A stretch of DNA of 52,389 bases from the NCBI GenBank assembly GCA_021603905.1, contig BQIU01000019.1, forward strand, positions 1 to 52,389. Direction: 5' to 3'. Numbering within the stretch: the stretch's first letter is position 1; each line of letters starts with the position of its first letter. The stretch comes from Nitrospirales bacterium (GTDB taxonomy: Bacteria; Nitrospirota; Nitrospiria; Nitrospirales; UBA8639). The notes below the pieces were generated by a model that was not told where the DNA came from, made no database searches, and saw only the letters and a list, made by a program, of their open reading frames with translations. The position numbers were made by a program, and so were the translations under genes. Below, one piece after another: positions 9,895 to 20,208 of this stretch.

Positions 9895-10776
9895 ATGATG
9901 AATAGAAAAATAGCCTCATATATCGTGGTAACGGTTTTGGTCCTGCTGGGGTTTGTCTTTACCGGCTGTCAAAAGGCCCCGGGAACCGCGCGCGACCAGT
10001 TTATTTACATATCCGAAGAAAAAGAAATTGCACTCGGCTTATCAGCTTTTCGAGAAGTGTTGGCTAATGCGCCGCTCAGCACCGACCCCAACCTCACGCT
10101 CATGGTCAATCGTGTAGGACGTCGTATTGCCGCTGCAGCCAACAAATCATCATATCACTGGGAATTTGCCGTGATTCAAGATGACGAACAAATCAATGCG
10201 TTTGCCTTACCGGGCGGAAAGGTCGCCATCTTTACCGGACTGCTTCCGTATACCAAAACAGAGGCTGGACTTGCCACGGTGATGGCGCATGAAGTCGCAC
10301 ATGCCTTACAGCGTCATGGAGCCGAACGGTATAGTAGCGGTATTCTCGAGCAGATTGCACAAATCGGCACACTCGCAGGCGCGGCTGTAGGAGGAATCGA
10401 CCCGGGCGTCGCCATCGGAGCCATGAGTGCCTATGGAGTGGGAGTTTCGTTGCCAAACTCGCGTAAGCAAGAATCAGAAGCCGATTATATTGGACTGCAA
10501 CTCATGGCCAAAGCCGGCTACGATCCCCGTGAGGCGGTGCCATTTTGGGAACGGATGAGTGGATGTCCACGGAAAATGATTGGAAAGTTTTGCTTTCGAT
10601 CAAATGCAGCAGTCCCGGAATTCCTGTCAACCCATCCATCGGATGTCACACGAATTAACCAGATTGAAGCCTGGCTTCCAAGGGCGCTGGAATATTACCA
10701 CTCTGACAACCCAGACACGCAAACAGACAGCGACACTGAACGTAAATCCAAGAACCTTCAAGACTCACGGCTCTAA
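9895..10776 (+). CDS. M48-family zinc metalloprotease, predicted periplasmic lipoprotein (BepA/LoiP-like)
   Basis: The protein begins with a lipoprotein signal ending in FTGC (Cys25), so it should be anchored in the envelope. The zinc site is His132-Glu133-xx-His136 in [11 protein letters not shown], with the third ligand Glu193 in the ESEAD motif (ExxxD). In E. coli this family (BepA, LoiP) degrades misassembled outer-membrane proteins. There is no TPR domain, so it is closer to LoiP/YcaL than to BepA in layout. Possible starts are GTG 9892, ATG 9895 and ATG 9898, which differ by one residue each; no clear ribosome site decides. It sits 39 bases after sppA and only five bases before carB. 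Confidence 0.88.
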   Translation: MMNRKIASYIVVTVLVLLGFVFTGCQKAPGTARDQFIYISEEKEIALGLSAFREVLANAPLSTDPNLTLMVNRVGRRIAAAANKSSYHWEFAVIQDDEQINAFALPGGKVAIFTGLLPYTKTEAGLATVMAHEVAHALQRHGAERYSSGILEQIAQIGTLAGAAVGGIDPGVAIGAMSAYGVGVSLPNSRKQESEADYIGLQLMAKAGYDPREAVPFWERMSGCPRKMIGKFCFRSNAAVPEFLSTHPSDVTRINQIEAWLPRALEYYHSDNPDTQTDSDTERKSKNLQDSRL

Positions 10777-10781
10777 CACAT

Positions 10782-13700
10782 ATGCCACGACGAACTGACC
10801 TTCACCGAATATTGCTCATTGGCTCCGGCCCCATTGTGATTGGCCAAGGGTGCGAGTTTGACTACTCCGGCACGCAAGCCTGCAAGGCATTAAAAGAAGA
10901 AGGCTTTGAAGTCATTCTGATCAATAGTAATCCGGCCACGATCATGACCGACCCGGACCTTGCGGATCGAACCTATATCGAACCCATTACCTGTGAAGTC
11001 GTCGAACGTATTTTGGAGCGCGATCGTCCGGACGCCTTACTGCCGACTATGGGAGGACAAACGGCACTCAATCTGACCGTTGAATTATTTCAAAAAGGTA
11101 TATTGGAAAAATATGGAGTCCAAACCATCGGGGCGTCCTATGATGCCATTCAGAAAGCCGAAGACCGGGAACTTTTTAAAGACATCATTCAACGTATTGG
11201 CCTCAAAGTTCCTCTAAGCGGATCCATTCGCTCCCGACAAGAAGCCATTCAACTCATTGAAACGATTGGATTTCCAGCCATCGTCCGTCCATCATTTACC
11301 CTTGGAGGAGCCGGGGGAAATATCGCGTATAATCGCGAAGAATATGAACAATTTGTCGAATGGGCACTTGTCACGAGCCCCGTAAAACAGGCCCTGATCG
11401 AACAGTCCCTGATCGGGTGGAAAGAATATGAACTGGAGGTCATGCGTGATCTGAAGGATAATGTCGTCATTGTGTGTCCCATTGAAAACGTTGATGCCAT
11501 GGGTGTGCATACGGGAGACAGCATTACTGTGGCCCCGGCCATGACTTTGACCGACAAAGAGTATCAACGAATGCGAAATGCTGCGGTTCGCATTATTCGA
11601 GAAATCGGTGTGGAGACGGGTGGGTCCAATATTCAATTTGCCGTCAATCCGAAAACCGGTGATCAAATCGTCATTGAGATGAATCCGCGAGTATCGCGAA
11701 GTTCTGCCTTAGCATCGAAAGCGACCGGTTTTCCCATTGCGAAAATTGCCGCAAAGCTTGCGGTCGGCTACACCCTTGATGAAATCACTAATGACATCAC
11801 CAGGGTCACGAAGGCGTCATTTGAACCAACAATTGATTATGTGGTGGTCAAAATCCCTCGGTTTACCTTCGAAAAATTTGAAGGAAGCGATCCAACACTG
11901 ACGACACATATGAAGTCTGTCGGTGAAGCGATGGCGCTTGGGGCAACATTTAAAGAAGCCCTCCAAAAAGCTATTCGTTCTTTGGAAACTGACCGGTTCG
12001 GGCTCTGTTCATTATATGGATTGGATGGACTCTATCAAACGAATCAGTCAGCTCAGACGGATCAAGAAGTGATGACAGAGATTCGTGCTGCGCTGCAAAC
12101 TCCAACCGCTGATCGCCTGTGGCAGATAGCTGATGGATTCCGAGTTGGCATGTCCGCTGATGAACTCTATGCCATCACGCATATTGATCCATGGTTCCTT
12201 GAAGAAATTCGTCAGCTCGTGGAGCTTGAATGTGACATTGTTCACACGCGCCCTTCAATCACGGTGAATCTGTACAAACGAGCGAAGCAACTGGGATTTG
12301 CGGACGAGCGCCTCATCCAGCTGCTGAAGCAACCATTGGAAGCGGTTCAAGCATTAGCTCGCCAACCCGATTCGCCTCTTCGTGTCACGTATAAGCGCGT
12401 CGATACATGCGCAGCAGAGTTTGAGGCCCACACCCCCTACCTCTACTCAAGTTATGGAACGGCCTGTGAATCGCGATCCACGTATCGAAAGAAAGTGATT
12501 ATATTAGGTGGCGGTCCAAACCGAATTGGGCAAGGGATTGAGTTTGATTATTGTTGTGTGCATTCTGCCATGGCTCTTCAAGAAGAAGGCATTGAAACGA
12601 TCATGGTCAACTGCAATCCTGAAACAGTAAGCACGGATTACGACATTTCAGACCGCCTCTATTTCGAACCCCTGACCATGGAGGATGTGTCACACATTCT
12701 CGAAGTTGAAAACCCCTTTGGCATCATCGTGCAATTTGGCGGGCAAACACCGTTAAAACTCTCATGGTCGTTAGACAAAATTGGCGCCCCGATTTTGGGA
12801 ACCAGCCCAGATGCCATTGATCGGGCGGAAGATCGAAAACGATTCGGTGCGTTAATCAATGAATTGAACTTACGACAACCGAGAAGCGGGATGGCTCAGA
12901 GTCACGAGGAAGCCCATCATATTGCGGAAACTATTCAGTATCCAGTCATGGCGAGACCCTCCTATGTGTTAGGTGGTCGTGCGATGCAGATCATTTACGA
13001 TGCCGACTCGCTTGCTCGATATCTCCATATGCATGCCTTCAATCTTGAACAACACCCTTTATTGATTGATCACTATCTGGATGGAGCTATTGAAGTTGAT
13101 GTCGATGCGATATCTGACGGTCAACAGGTGGTGGTTGCCGGCATTATGGAACATGTCGAAATGGCTGGGATTCATTCCGGAGATTCCGCTTGCTCCTTAC
13201 CACCATACTCGTTAAAACCTGCAATCATTGAGGAAATTACAATACAGACCATTGCGTTGGCGAAGTCGCTGAATGTTATTGGACTCATGAATATCCAATT
13301 TGCCGTTCAGGATGATCAGGTTTTTGTCTTAGAAGTCAATCCTCGTGCATCACGTACGATCCCATTTGTCAGTAAGACCATCGGGGTGCCATTAGCAAAG
13401 CTCGCGACCAAGGTCATGCTGGGACAAACCTTAGCAGAATTACAATTTACTGACACTCCAAGGCTAACACATATGTCGGTGAAAGAGGCGGTGTTCCCTT
13501 TCACGAAACTCGGTGCCGTAGATGTATTGTTAGGTCCTGAGATGCGTTCGACCGGGGAGGTCATGGGCATCGATGGTGATTTTGGTTGGGCCTTTGCCAA
13601 ATCTCAGGCCGCGGCAGGAAATTCTCTTCCCAAATCTGGAATTGTTCTCTTAAGTGTCAAAGACAGTGATAAGGCTGGAACTTTAGAGATTGCACAACGG

Positions 13701-14051
13701 TTATGTCGATTGGGCTTTACGCTTCAAGCGACCAACGGAACAGCCACTTTTTTACGAGAACATGATATTGCAGTAGAGTCCGTCAATAAGATCAAAGAAG
13801 GTCGGCCACATATTGTCGATGTCATTAAGAATGGTCAAATATGCATCGTCGTGAACACGGTCGGGAGTGCGTCTTCACAGGATGATTCAGCCCCCATTCG
13901 AAAGGAGGCGCTCTATCAGGGTATCCCGTATTTCACCACCATTCCCGCAGCCAAGGCGGCAGTCTTAGGCATTGAAGCGATGCGAAAAGGTAAACTCAGA
14001 GTTCGTCCACTTCAAGAATATCAAGCCGCATTAAAGGGTACTCATTTATGA
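10782..14051 (+). CDS. carB: carbamoyl-phosphate synthase, large subunit
   Basis: The synthetase subunit that makes carbamoyl phosphate from bicarbonate, ammonia and two ATP. It shows the expected internal duplication: two carboxyphosphate/carbamate ATP-grasp halves. The first opens with [20 protein letters not shown], the second with [18 protein letters not shown] at about residue 570. The Met-Asn-Pro-Arg metal motifs are [15 protein letters not shown] and [15 protein letters not shown]. The C-terminal MGS-like allosteric domain (about 940-1085) is present. At 1089 residues it has the normal length. It begins five bases after the M48 gene, and its stop overlaps the greA start (ATGA at 14048). 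Confidence 0.98.
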   Translation: MPRRTDLHRILLIGSGPIVIGQGCEFDYSGTQACKALKEEGFEVILINSNPATIMTDPDLADRTYIEPITCEVVERILERDRPDALLPTMGGQTALNLTVELFQKGILEKYGVQTIGASYDAIQKAEDRELFKDIIQRIGLKVPLSGSIRSRQEAIQLIETIGFPAIVRPSFTLGGAGGNIAYNREEYEQFVEWALVTSPVKQALIEQSLIGWKEYELEVMRDLKDNVVIVCPIENVDAMGVHTGDSITVAPAMTLTDKEYQRMRNAAVRIIREIGVETGGSNIQFAVNPKTGDQIVIEMNPRVSRSSALASKATGFPIAKIAAKLAVGYTLDEITNDITRVTKASFEPTIDYVVVKIPRFTFEKFEGSDPTLTTHMKSVGEAMALGATFKEALQKAIRSLETDRFGLCSLYGLDGLYQTNQSAQTDQEVMTEIRAALQTPTADRLWQIADGFRVGMSADELYAITHIDPWFLEEIRQLVELECDIVHTRPSITVNLYKRAKQLGFADERLIQLLKQPLEAVQALARQPDSPLRVTYKRVDTCAAEFEAHTPYLYSSYGTACESRSTYRKKVIILGGGPNRIGQGIEFDYCCVHSAMALQEEGIETIMVNCNPETVSTDYDISDRLYFEPLTMEDVSHILEVENPFGIIVQFGGQTPLKLSWSLDKIGAPILGTSPDAIDRAEDRKRFGALINELNLRQPRSGMAQSHEEAHHIAETIQYPVMARPSYVLGGRAMQIIYDADSLARYLHMHAFNLEQHPLLIDHYLDGAIEVDVDAISDGQQVVVAGIMEHVEMAGIHSGDSACSLPPYSLKPAIIEEITIQTIALAKSLNVIGLMNIQFAVQDDQVFVLEVNPRASRTIPFVSKTIGVPLAKLATKVMLGQTLAELQFTDTPRLTHMSVKEAVFPFTKLGAVDVLLGPEMRSTGEVMGIDGDFGWAFAKSQAAAGNSLPKSGIVLLSVKDSDKAGTLEIAQRLCRLGFTLQATNGTATFLREHDIAVESVNKIKEGRPHIVDVIKNGQICIVVNTVGSASSQDDSAPIRKEALYQGIPYFTTIPAAKAAVLGIEAMRKGKLRVRPLQEYQAALKGTHL

Positions 14052-14524
14052 AAATTCCTATGACTCCTAGAGGCTATGAAGCCCTAAAGGATGAGTTAAA
14101 TCGTATTCGGAAAGAAGATCGTCCTAAAAACATCCAAGCCATTGCCGAGGCGCGGGAACATGGTGACCTTCGCGAAAATGCTGAATATAAAGCCGCAAAA
14201 GAGGAACAGCAGTTCATTGCCACGCGGATTGCCGAAATTGAATATAAATTAAGTGAAGCGGAGGTCATCGAGGTCACATCGGGGCCAAGCGACACCGTCG
14301 TGTTCGGCGCCACAGTTCAACTCGTGGATATTGAATCAAACGAAGAAAAGCAGTATCGGCTTGTCGGCCTCGAAGAGGCAGACCTCAAATCGGGAAGTAT
14401 CTCCGTTCAATCCCCCATTGGCCGCGGCTTAATAGGACATAAGGTCGGCGATATCGTTGAAATCAAACGTCCTGCGGGGACCGTCGAATACGAAATTCAA
14501 AAAATTTGGTTTGAGGAGATCTAA
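14048..14524 (+). CDS. greA: transcription elongation factor GreA
   Basis: Binds the secondary channel of RNA polymerase and stimulates cleavage of backtracked RNA. The 158-residue length is typical. The N-terminal coiled coil (about 1-75) carries the acidic tip in the conserved [17 protein letters not shown] motif. The C-terminal FKBP-like domain ends with [18 protein letters not shown]. The start ATG overlaps the carB stop by four bases. A GreA gene right behind carB is a recurring arrangement in several bacterial groups and probably reflects operon history more than shared function. Confidence 0.96.
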   Translation: MKIPMTPRGYEALKDELNRIRKEDRPKNIQAIAEAREHGDLRENAEYKAAKEEQQFIATRIAEIEYKLSEAEVIEVTSGPSDTVVFGATVQLVDIESNEEKQYRLVGLEEADLKSGSISVQSPIGRGLIGHKVGDIVEIKRPAGTVEYEIQKIWFEEI

Positions 14525-14525
14525 C

Positions 14526-15326
14526 ATGGCATCGGCAACATCACTGATTACCCTTTTAACAGATTTCGGCCATCGCGACTATTTTGTGCCAAGCATGAAA
14601 GGGGTGATGTATGGCATTAACTCGCAAGTACGAATGGTTGATTTGTCGCATGACATTACGCCTCACGGAGTAGAGGAGGCCGCCTTCCATCTTAAGTCGT
14701 GTTATCACTACTTCCCGGATGGAACCATTCATGTTGTCGTCGTCGATCCAGGCGTGGGCAGTGCTCGTCGAGCCATTTTGGTCTCCACCTCACGATACTT
14801 TTTCCTCGCACCGGATAATGGAGTCTTGAGTTATATTTTTGAAGAAGAACGGTCCGTCGAAGTCCGCGCGATTGAAAATAAACAATACCGACTGGATTCC
14901 GAAGGGGCAACATTTGATGGGCGTGATTTATTTTCGCCTGCTGCCGCCTGGCTCACGAAAGGGCAAATGCCGGGATCTTACGGACCGCTTATACATGATT
15001 ACGTCACGCTTCCCAATTCTGAACCCAAAATGGAAAATGGAAAGTTAGTTGGTAAGGTTGTGTATATCGACCACTTTGGCAATCTCATATCAAATATTAC
15101 ACCAACTGACCTTGAGACCTTTCGTTCCGTGACAAAGCAGGAAATTCAAGGCATTCAGTTAGGCGATGTCACCATAAAAGGGATGAAAACGCATTATGCC
15201 GAAGGGGCCTTGGGCATGCCTGAGGCACTCATCAACAGCAATGCACAACTGGAGGTCTTCATCAAGCAAGGTCATGCCGCCAATAGTTGTCACGGGACAG
15301 TCGGCCAACGAATTGAAGTACGCTAA
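14526..15326 (+). CDS. SAM hydroxide adenosyltransferase (DUF62 / SAM hydrolase family)
   Basis: Members of this family use water (hydroxide) to convert S-adenosylmethionine to adenosine and methionine; the fluorinase and chlorinase are relatives. The Asp-Arg-His set proposed for hydroxide activation can be seen in LTDFGHRDYF (Asp), DPGVGSARRAI (Arg) and DITPHGVEEAA (His). The C-terminal beta domain has the conserved YIDHFGNLISNI. Start placed at ATG 14526, not the longer in-frame option at 14457, because GAGGAG lies eight bases upstream and the family motif begins at once. It is 266 residues. It follows greA by one base and probably ends the pyrimidine operon. Confidence 0.9.
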   Translation: MASATSLITLLTDFGHRDYFVPSMKGVMYGINSQVRMVDLSHDITPHGVEEAAFHLKSCYHYFPDGTIHVVVVDPGVGSARRAILVSTSRYFFLAPDNGVLSYIFEEERSVEVRAIENKQYRLDSEGATFDGRDLFSPAAAWLTKGQMPGSYGPLIHDYVTLPNSEPKMENGKLVGKVVYIDHFGNLISNITPTDLETFRSVTKQEIQGIQLGDVTIKGMKTHYAEGALGMPEALINSNAQLEVFIKQGHAANSCHGTVGQRIEVR

Positions 15327-15494
15327 CGACAGTACAGATCGTGGCGCGCGCATGCGTCTCTTCTCACTGACAATATTTCTGTTTATTTTTTCTAAATTAT
15401 TCTAACGTTCAACTCATAGACCTCTTCGTGTCTCCGTCATTTCAGTGGGAGAAAAGGTTCAATTGAGGAGATGATAAAGGCATAAAGACAGTTT

Positions 15495-17249
15495 ATGAAA
15501 AAACGTCGTTCACCCCACACATCCACGCCTCCAACCATAAAGGGATTTTCCCCAGGATTTGCAACTCTCGGTCTTGAAGCGGCACTCCTCACCACGCTTG
15601 AGACCCTCGGCTACGAAGAACCTACACCTATTCAACAAGAAGCCGTTCCTCCGCTTTTAGCCGGACGGGACCTCCTTGGTCGTGCGGCAACAGGAACCGG
15701 GAAAACGGCAGCTTTCACACTGCCTCTTCTTCAACGATTGGCTCATGCTCAACGACAGCAACATCCCTTTGCACTGATTCTGGTTCCCACACGGGAGTTA
15801 GCCATACAAGTCAGCGAAGCCGTTCAGCGTTATGGGAAAGAGCAGCATGTGACGATCCTTGCCGTCTATGGAGGTCAAGCCATTCGACCACAACTTGTTG
15901 AACTGAAACGTGGCGTCGATGTCGTAGTCGCGACGCCAGGCCGGGCGTTGGATCATATTCGACGCAAGACTCTTCAGCTCAAAGACCTGAAAATTGTCGT
16001 CCTGGACGAAGCCGATGAAATGCTCAATATGGGGTTCGCAGAAGATCTCGACGCCATTCTTCAGCAAACACCGGCAGAGAGGCAAACCGCATTGTTCTCT
16101 GCCACCATGCCAGCCCGAATTGCATCCATTGCACGACGTCATTTACAAGATCCGGTTGAAATTAGGATCGAAAAAGAAGAAGTCAAAACCGGGGCGGTTC
16201 CCCGTGTACATCAGATTGGCTATCTGGTTTCCAGACAATACAAAATTGCTGCCCTTGCGAGAACCTTAGAGATGGACAGCCCAAAGTCGGCACTCGTCTT
16301 TTGCCGAACCCGCCTGGAAGTTGATGAACTCACCTCTAAACTGAATAGTCGTGGCTATCAAAGTGAAGGTCTTCACGGGGGCATGAGTCAGGTCCAACGA
16401 GACCGCGTCATGAACTCGTTCCGCTCGGGAAAAACTGAACTGCTCGTGGCCACCGATGTCGCCGCACGCGGGTTAGATATTTCGCACGTGTCACATGTTA
16501 TGAATTACGATGTGCCGTCTTCACCCGAAGCTTATGTTCATCGCATCGGACGAACTGGCCGGGCAGGACGTGCCGGTACCGCCATTACGTTCATCGAACC
16601 GCGCGAGCGCTGGTTACTGCAGAACATCGAACGACGTACCAAAACAACAATCGAAATGGCATCGCTTCCAACGGTAGCCGACCTCCAAGCCAAACGATTG
16701 GAACGCATTGAGAGCTCAATTCAAGAGACTCTCAAAGCCAAACGTTTTGATCAATTTACAAGCATTGTCAACACACTCACCGAAAAGTTTGATCTAGTAG
16801 ATGTGGCCGCTGCTGCGATTCAACTGGCTGCAGGATTGAAGAAGGGAGAACAACAGGACGAAGAGATCCCTTCTCTATCAGGCCACCCTCACGATGTTCC
16901 GCAGAGATCTCGACGCGGGAGACGAGAGATGCCGGACCGCCCTCGCACTGAAAAGCCGCGGGGAAGATCAGAAAGATCCGTCGGTAGACGAGATCGTACG
17001 GTTCGATCAACCGGCATGGTCACATTGCAATTTGGTGCAGGTCGAGCAGCAGGCATTCGACCAGGAGATCTTGTCGGGGCGATTGCCAATGAAGCCAAGT
17101 TAAATTCGAATGTAATCGGTCCGATTAAAATTTCAGAACAATCTTCACAAGTGAAAGTTCCGGAAGAACTAGCCAAGGGCATTATTAAGGCGTTCGGTCG
17201 CACACGACTAAAAGGCCAGAAGGTCACGGTCCGGCTCAATCGAGAATAA
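15495..17249 (+). CDS. deaD: ATP-dependent RNA helicase, DEAD-box, with DbpA-type RNA-binding domain
   Basis: Unwinds structured RNA, probably in ribosome assembly or cold adaptation. The motifs run in order: Q-motif region PTPIQQEAVP (~43-52), AATGTGKTAAF, PTRELAIQ, ATPGR, VLDEADEML, FSATMP, and in the second RecA domain the HRIGRTGRAGR motif. An arginine-rich linker (~460-500) leads to a ~80-residue C-terminal domain of the DbpA/CsdA RNA-binding type (ending RTRLKGQKVTVRLN). At 584 residues it is close to CsdA/DeaD. The 168-base leader before it carries a GAGGAG at about 15464 that looks like a ribosome site but is ~25 bases from the ATG. The start may therefore be a less common codon upstream; ATG 15495 is the clear choice. 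Confidence 0.93.
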   Translation: MKKRRSPHTSTPPTIKGFSPGFATLGLEAALLTTLETLGYEEPTPIQQEAVPPLLAGRDLLGRAATGTGKTAAFTLPLLQRLAHAQRQQHPFALILVPTRELAIQVSEAVQRYGKEQHVTILAVYGGQAIRPQLVELKRGVDVVVATPGRALDHIRRKTLQLKDLKIVVLDEADEMLNMGFAEDLDAILQQTPAERQTALFSATMPARIASIARRHLQDPVEIRIEKEEVKTGAVPRVHQIGYLVSRQYKIAALARTLEMDSPKSALVFCRTRLEVDELTSKLNSRGYQSEGLHGGMSQVQRDRVMNSFRSGKTELLVATDVAARGLDISHVSHVMNYDVPSSPEAYVHRIGRTGRAGRAGTAITFIEPRERWLLQNIERRTKTTIEMASLPTVADLQAKRLERIESSIQETLKAKRFDQFTSIVNTLTEKFDLVDVAAAAIQLAAGLKKGEQQDEEIPSLSGHPHDVPQRSRRGRREMPDRPRTEKPRGRSERSVGRRDRTVRSTGMVTLQFGAGRAAGIRPGDLVGAIANEAKLNSNVIGPIKISEQSSQVKVPEELAKGIIKAFGRTRLKGQKVTVRLNRE

Positions 17250-17388
17250 TACGGACCCTTCAAATCTCTTAGCTAACGAATAATTTTTGCTGGGTTTCTC
17301 ACTGCTCAGTGCATACAATCAAGCTATGACTCCGTTCTTTGTTAGAATCGTACTCAAAGTTCTCATATAAAGAAGACCATTCGACGAG

Positions 17389-18537
17389 ATGTATTTTTCC
17401 AATACCGATATAAAAAAGACTCTCGAAGACTTTCTCCTTGAGAACAATATGTTGACATACGACAGCTTCGTCGGACGAGTCTATAACTTTTGTCGATCAC
17501 TGGGTTTTGAACCGGGGAAAATTTTACCATCTCGGGCTTTCTGTTCTGACGAAAACCAGGGGTATCCCATTATTCTTATTGCCAAGCATTTCGGCACCTT
17601 TCCCTTTAATCACGGACGGGTCGGAGGAACGGTTTCTACCGATCGACATGGGCCTCATGCCGAGCACGGAAAAGATTTACTGATCATTCATGCGAGCCAT
17701 GTGGGATACGATCCGTCCAGCCGTATCTTTGGGACCTATCATCGGAGACACACGGAAGATTGCGAAAAAACTCCTTCCTGTGGAAAAATCTATGATGTGC
17801 TTGAATGGTATCTCAAGCAATATACATTTGCGAAAGACAATATCTTTCTGGACCGTCATGGGAAAGATTTACGTGTCACGATCGACAATCAAATCTTAAA
17901 TGAAGATAAGACCGATGGCTTGTTTCTCAACATGGAGAAAATTGTAGGAACTCAACGGCCTGGGGAGTTTCGACCAATCAAGTCCTATAGCACATCGCAA
18001 TGTTACTCTGCCTCTCAAGAATTTTGTGAACTCATGGGAGTCGCGACATGGTCGAGTCACGAACGTCGATCTATAGGAAATAAACTTCTTCCTGAATTAT
18101 TTAATTTTAAATGGCACAGTGCTGGAGACTCTGAAACTCATGGGCTTCTTGAAGAAAATCTCTTACGCCCGATGCCTTGGATTGTGTCCTCACCATATCC
18201 TCTCTTAACAGCCGCTCAAGCAAATATCCAGGTCGAATTTGACCGTTCTTTTCGTACATTAGTGAATGCCGACGGCTATCATGGCAAACGAGTGGTGTTT
18301 ATTTCCTGCTTGAATATTGACATTTCTCCTTCTGAAGACATCTTGTTTCCATTAACAAAGACGGTACCTTGGGCAGCTTTTATTCAACATGAAAATGGTT
18401 CTTCAGTTGTATTAGAACAGCAAGACCTTATGAATAGACTACTTGAGCAATCTCAAGACAATCCTGATGAAGTTGACCTAGAGCATGAAATTCAAAATAT
18501 GAAAGACACCCAGGAAATTAAAATTGCAAAAGTATAA
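17389..18537 (+). CDS. probable LCIB-type (limiting-CO2-inducible protein B/C) beta-carbonic anhydrase-like protein
   Basis: A soluble 382-residue protein without a signal peptide. The arrangement Cys52 (SRAFCSDEN), a central glycine-rich stretch FNHGRVGGTVSTDRHG, His104 (IHASHVGYD) and Cys131 (SCGK) matches what I remember of the LCIB/LCIC family. That family has a beta-carbonic-anhydrase fold and holds zinc by Cys-His-Cys with an Asp nearby (Asp54 is a candidate). If so, it would interconvert CO2 and bicarbonate, or act in inorganic-carbon handling, which suits an autotroph. The C-terminal ~150 residues are acidic and not diagnostic. It stands alone, 139 bases after the helicase. An alternative is a conserved hypothetical that merely shares the zinc pattern. 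Confidence 0.6.
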   Translation: MYFSNTDIKKTLEDFLLENNMLTYDSFVGRVYNFCRSLGFEPGKILPSRAFCSDENQGYPIILIAKHFGTFPFNHGRVGGTVSTDRHGPHAEHGKDLLIIHASHVGYDPSSRIFGTYHRRHTEDCEKTPSCGKIYDVLEWYLKQYTFAKDNIFLDRHGKDLRVTIDNQILNEDKTDGLFLNMEKIVGTQRPGEFRPIKSYSTSQCYSASQEFCELMGVATWSSHERRSIGNKLLPELFNFKWHSAGDSETHGLLEENLLRPMPWIVSSPYPLLTAAQANIQVEFDRSFRTLVNADGYHGKRVVFISCLNIDISPSEDILFPLTKTVPWAAFIQHENGSSVVLEQQDLMNRLLEQSQDNPDEVDLEHEIQNMKDTQEIKIAKV

Positions 18538-18761
18538 ATCTGAATACATGATTGAGCTTCAGATTTCAGCCGGATGTTTCCATCATCGGCATATTAAATT
18601 CTTTGAAGTTGGTCGACGATGGAATCAACCTTTTTATCCATATTGAACATTGAAACCTTACACGTGAAAATGCTGCAAAAGTCTAATAACATGACGAATC
18701 AAACCTGGCCAACCTTCCAGATGAGTACAAGCTGCTCTCTTGTCTGCTCATTACCAAAAAA

Positions 18762-19694
18762 ATGATTGACGGAAAAAACTACTACCAAATTCTCGGCGTT
18801 CCCGAAGATGCACTCCTTAAGGAAGTACAGAGTGCCTGGCGAAAGTTTGTCAAAGAAAATCATGAAGATCTTGTGCCGCAATGGGAACGTCAAGCCGCAA
18901 AAGAACGGATGTTCATCATCAATGAAGCCTATGCGGTACTCAGCAACGAAGACAAACGTGCGGATTACGATAATGCGAATATGTTTAATGGTGGATCAAA
19001 AATCGAGCTGGTCAGGAGTCGAGTCAGAAAGGCGAAAGAAATTATACAACGCGATTGCACACTGATTACCAGAGAAGATATCCAAACAATTGAATCGATC
19101 ATTGACTACTTAGATAGAAAAGTTCAGGAATCCTGTTTTAATCGAATGATTGATCTTCTCAGTACACGTCCAGAAATGGCGAAAAGTATCGTTTCTCTCG
19201 CATTTGATGAACAACTGTTGAACGTAAAGACCAAGTTATTTGAAACACTCCTACAAACAGCGCAATACGCAATTACCTACGAAAAAGTCTATCTCTATGG
19301 AGAAGAGATTATTGGGGTCAATGAAAAAGAGGAAAAGGAAAGAAATTATAATCAATTGGCACGAGTTTTGTGCCACAGGTCTGATTTGGGCAAATACTTT
19401 GTGTTTCCGGCATTTCAAGAGCAAGTCTCCGGCTGTGAAAGTAACTTGCTTCGAACGTTATTAGAATTTACACCGGGGGTCATGACTCAGGATGATTTTA
19501 ATCACTATGTTGATTCAGTCAACGGCATTCGTTGGGTGATTCATAGCCAGCTCAGAAGCTATAACGAACAGGCCATCGCCTGGATTCTCAAAGCCCGCCC
19601 AGATCTCTCCAGAAAACCTGCCAAGAAAAAAGCTCCCAAAGAATTACCCTTTCCACTACGGTCTCACCCAACCAACGAGTCAACAGTTTCATAG
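18762..19694 (+). CDS. J-domain protein with altered HPD motif (HED)
   Basis: Residues 5-72 form a J domain: YYQILGVPEDALLKEVQSAW in helix II, then EAYAVLSNEDKRADYD in helices III-IV. The invariant HPD tripeptide, needed to stimulate the ATPase of Hsp70, reads HED here (residues 34-36). The remaining ~235 residues are alpha-helical and carry no zinc-finger or client-binding domain of DnaJ, so this is a type III (C) J protein or a J-like protein. The C-terminal tail is rich in Lys and Pro. No dnaK neighbour is present. The ribosome site before ATG 18762 is weak, but the J domain starts at once. The Pro-to-Glu change makes normal co-chaperone action uncertain. Confidence 0.8.
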   Translation: MIDGKNYYQILGVPEDALLKEVQSAWRKFVKENHEDLVPQWERQAAKERMFIINEAYAVLSNEDKRADYDNANMFNGGSKIELVRSRVRKAKEIIQRDCTLITREDIQTIESIIDYLDRKVQESCFNRMIDLLSTRPEMAKSIVSLAFDEQLLNVKTKLFETLLQTAQYAITYEKVYLYGEEIIGVNEKEEKERNYNQLARVLCHRSDLGKYFVFPAFQEQVSGCESNLLRTLLEFTPGVMTQDDFNHYVDSVNGIRWVIHSQLRSYNEQAIAWILKARPDLSRKPAKKKAPKELPFPLRSHPTNESTVS

Positions 19695-20208
19695 ACAATC
19701 GACCGAAAGATACGGAATCGCCTCCCGATGGCTTAGGATGCTGACCTCGTATTCAAAAGAAATTCATGACCAACCCAGACTGTGGTCTACTTCCTACAAA
19801 GAACAGAAATCATTCAACGTCTCGTTTTACAATATCTCTACGCTTTCCCAACTACTTAGGATTTGAACTGGAGTTTTACTTCCTGAAGCGTATCCTCCAT
19901 GAAGGCATGTTCTATTCGTTGAGCAACCCATTGAAGCACGAAAACCGTCACGATGCTCGATGTTTTCGACACAGAGGAGTAGATTTTTCTAGTTTACTAT
20001 TCCCTATTGTGTGTGAGGACTGTAGGCCTATATGATTGACTCGTCTCTTGATGTTCATGGAAAATTTTGAGATATTCGTTTATAGTCTTTTTCATCTTGA
20101 ATCCTTTCTTTTTTATATCGAGTTAATAAGTCATCAGTATGCATAATTTTATCACTCGGTTCTCAGAGGCCTAATCTTTCATAAAGAGTAGAGGGTAATT
20201 TCATTCAT
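19695..20208. other. gene-free stretch before the B12 signalling genes
   Basis: About 510 bases. One open frame (19766-20035) exists but has no family signature, ribosome site or codon bias, and I do not accept it. The sequence becomes AT-rich toward 20040-20160. It may hold the promoter of the B12-binding protein gene, but I could not fix boxes with proper spacing. Confidence 0.4.

Noticed and set aside
15196..15405. 69-residue open frame overlapping the end of the SAM hydroxide adenosyltransferase gene
   Set aside because: It is mostly an out-of-frame reading of the adenosyltransferase; the tail in the leader of the helicase has no support.
19766..20035. 89-residue open frame before the B12-binding protein gene
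   Set aside because: No ribosome site, no recognisable motif, odd composition (many His, Arg and Phe), in a region otherwise without coding signs.
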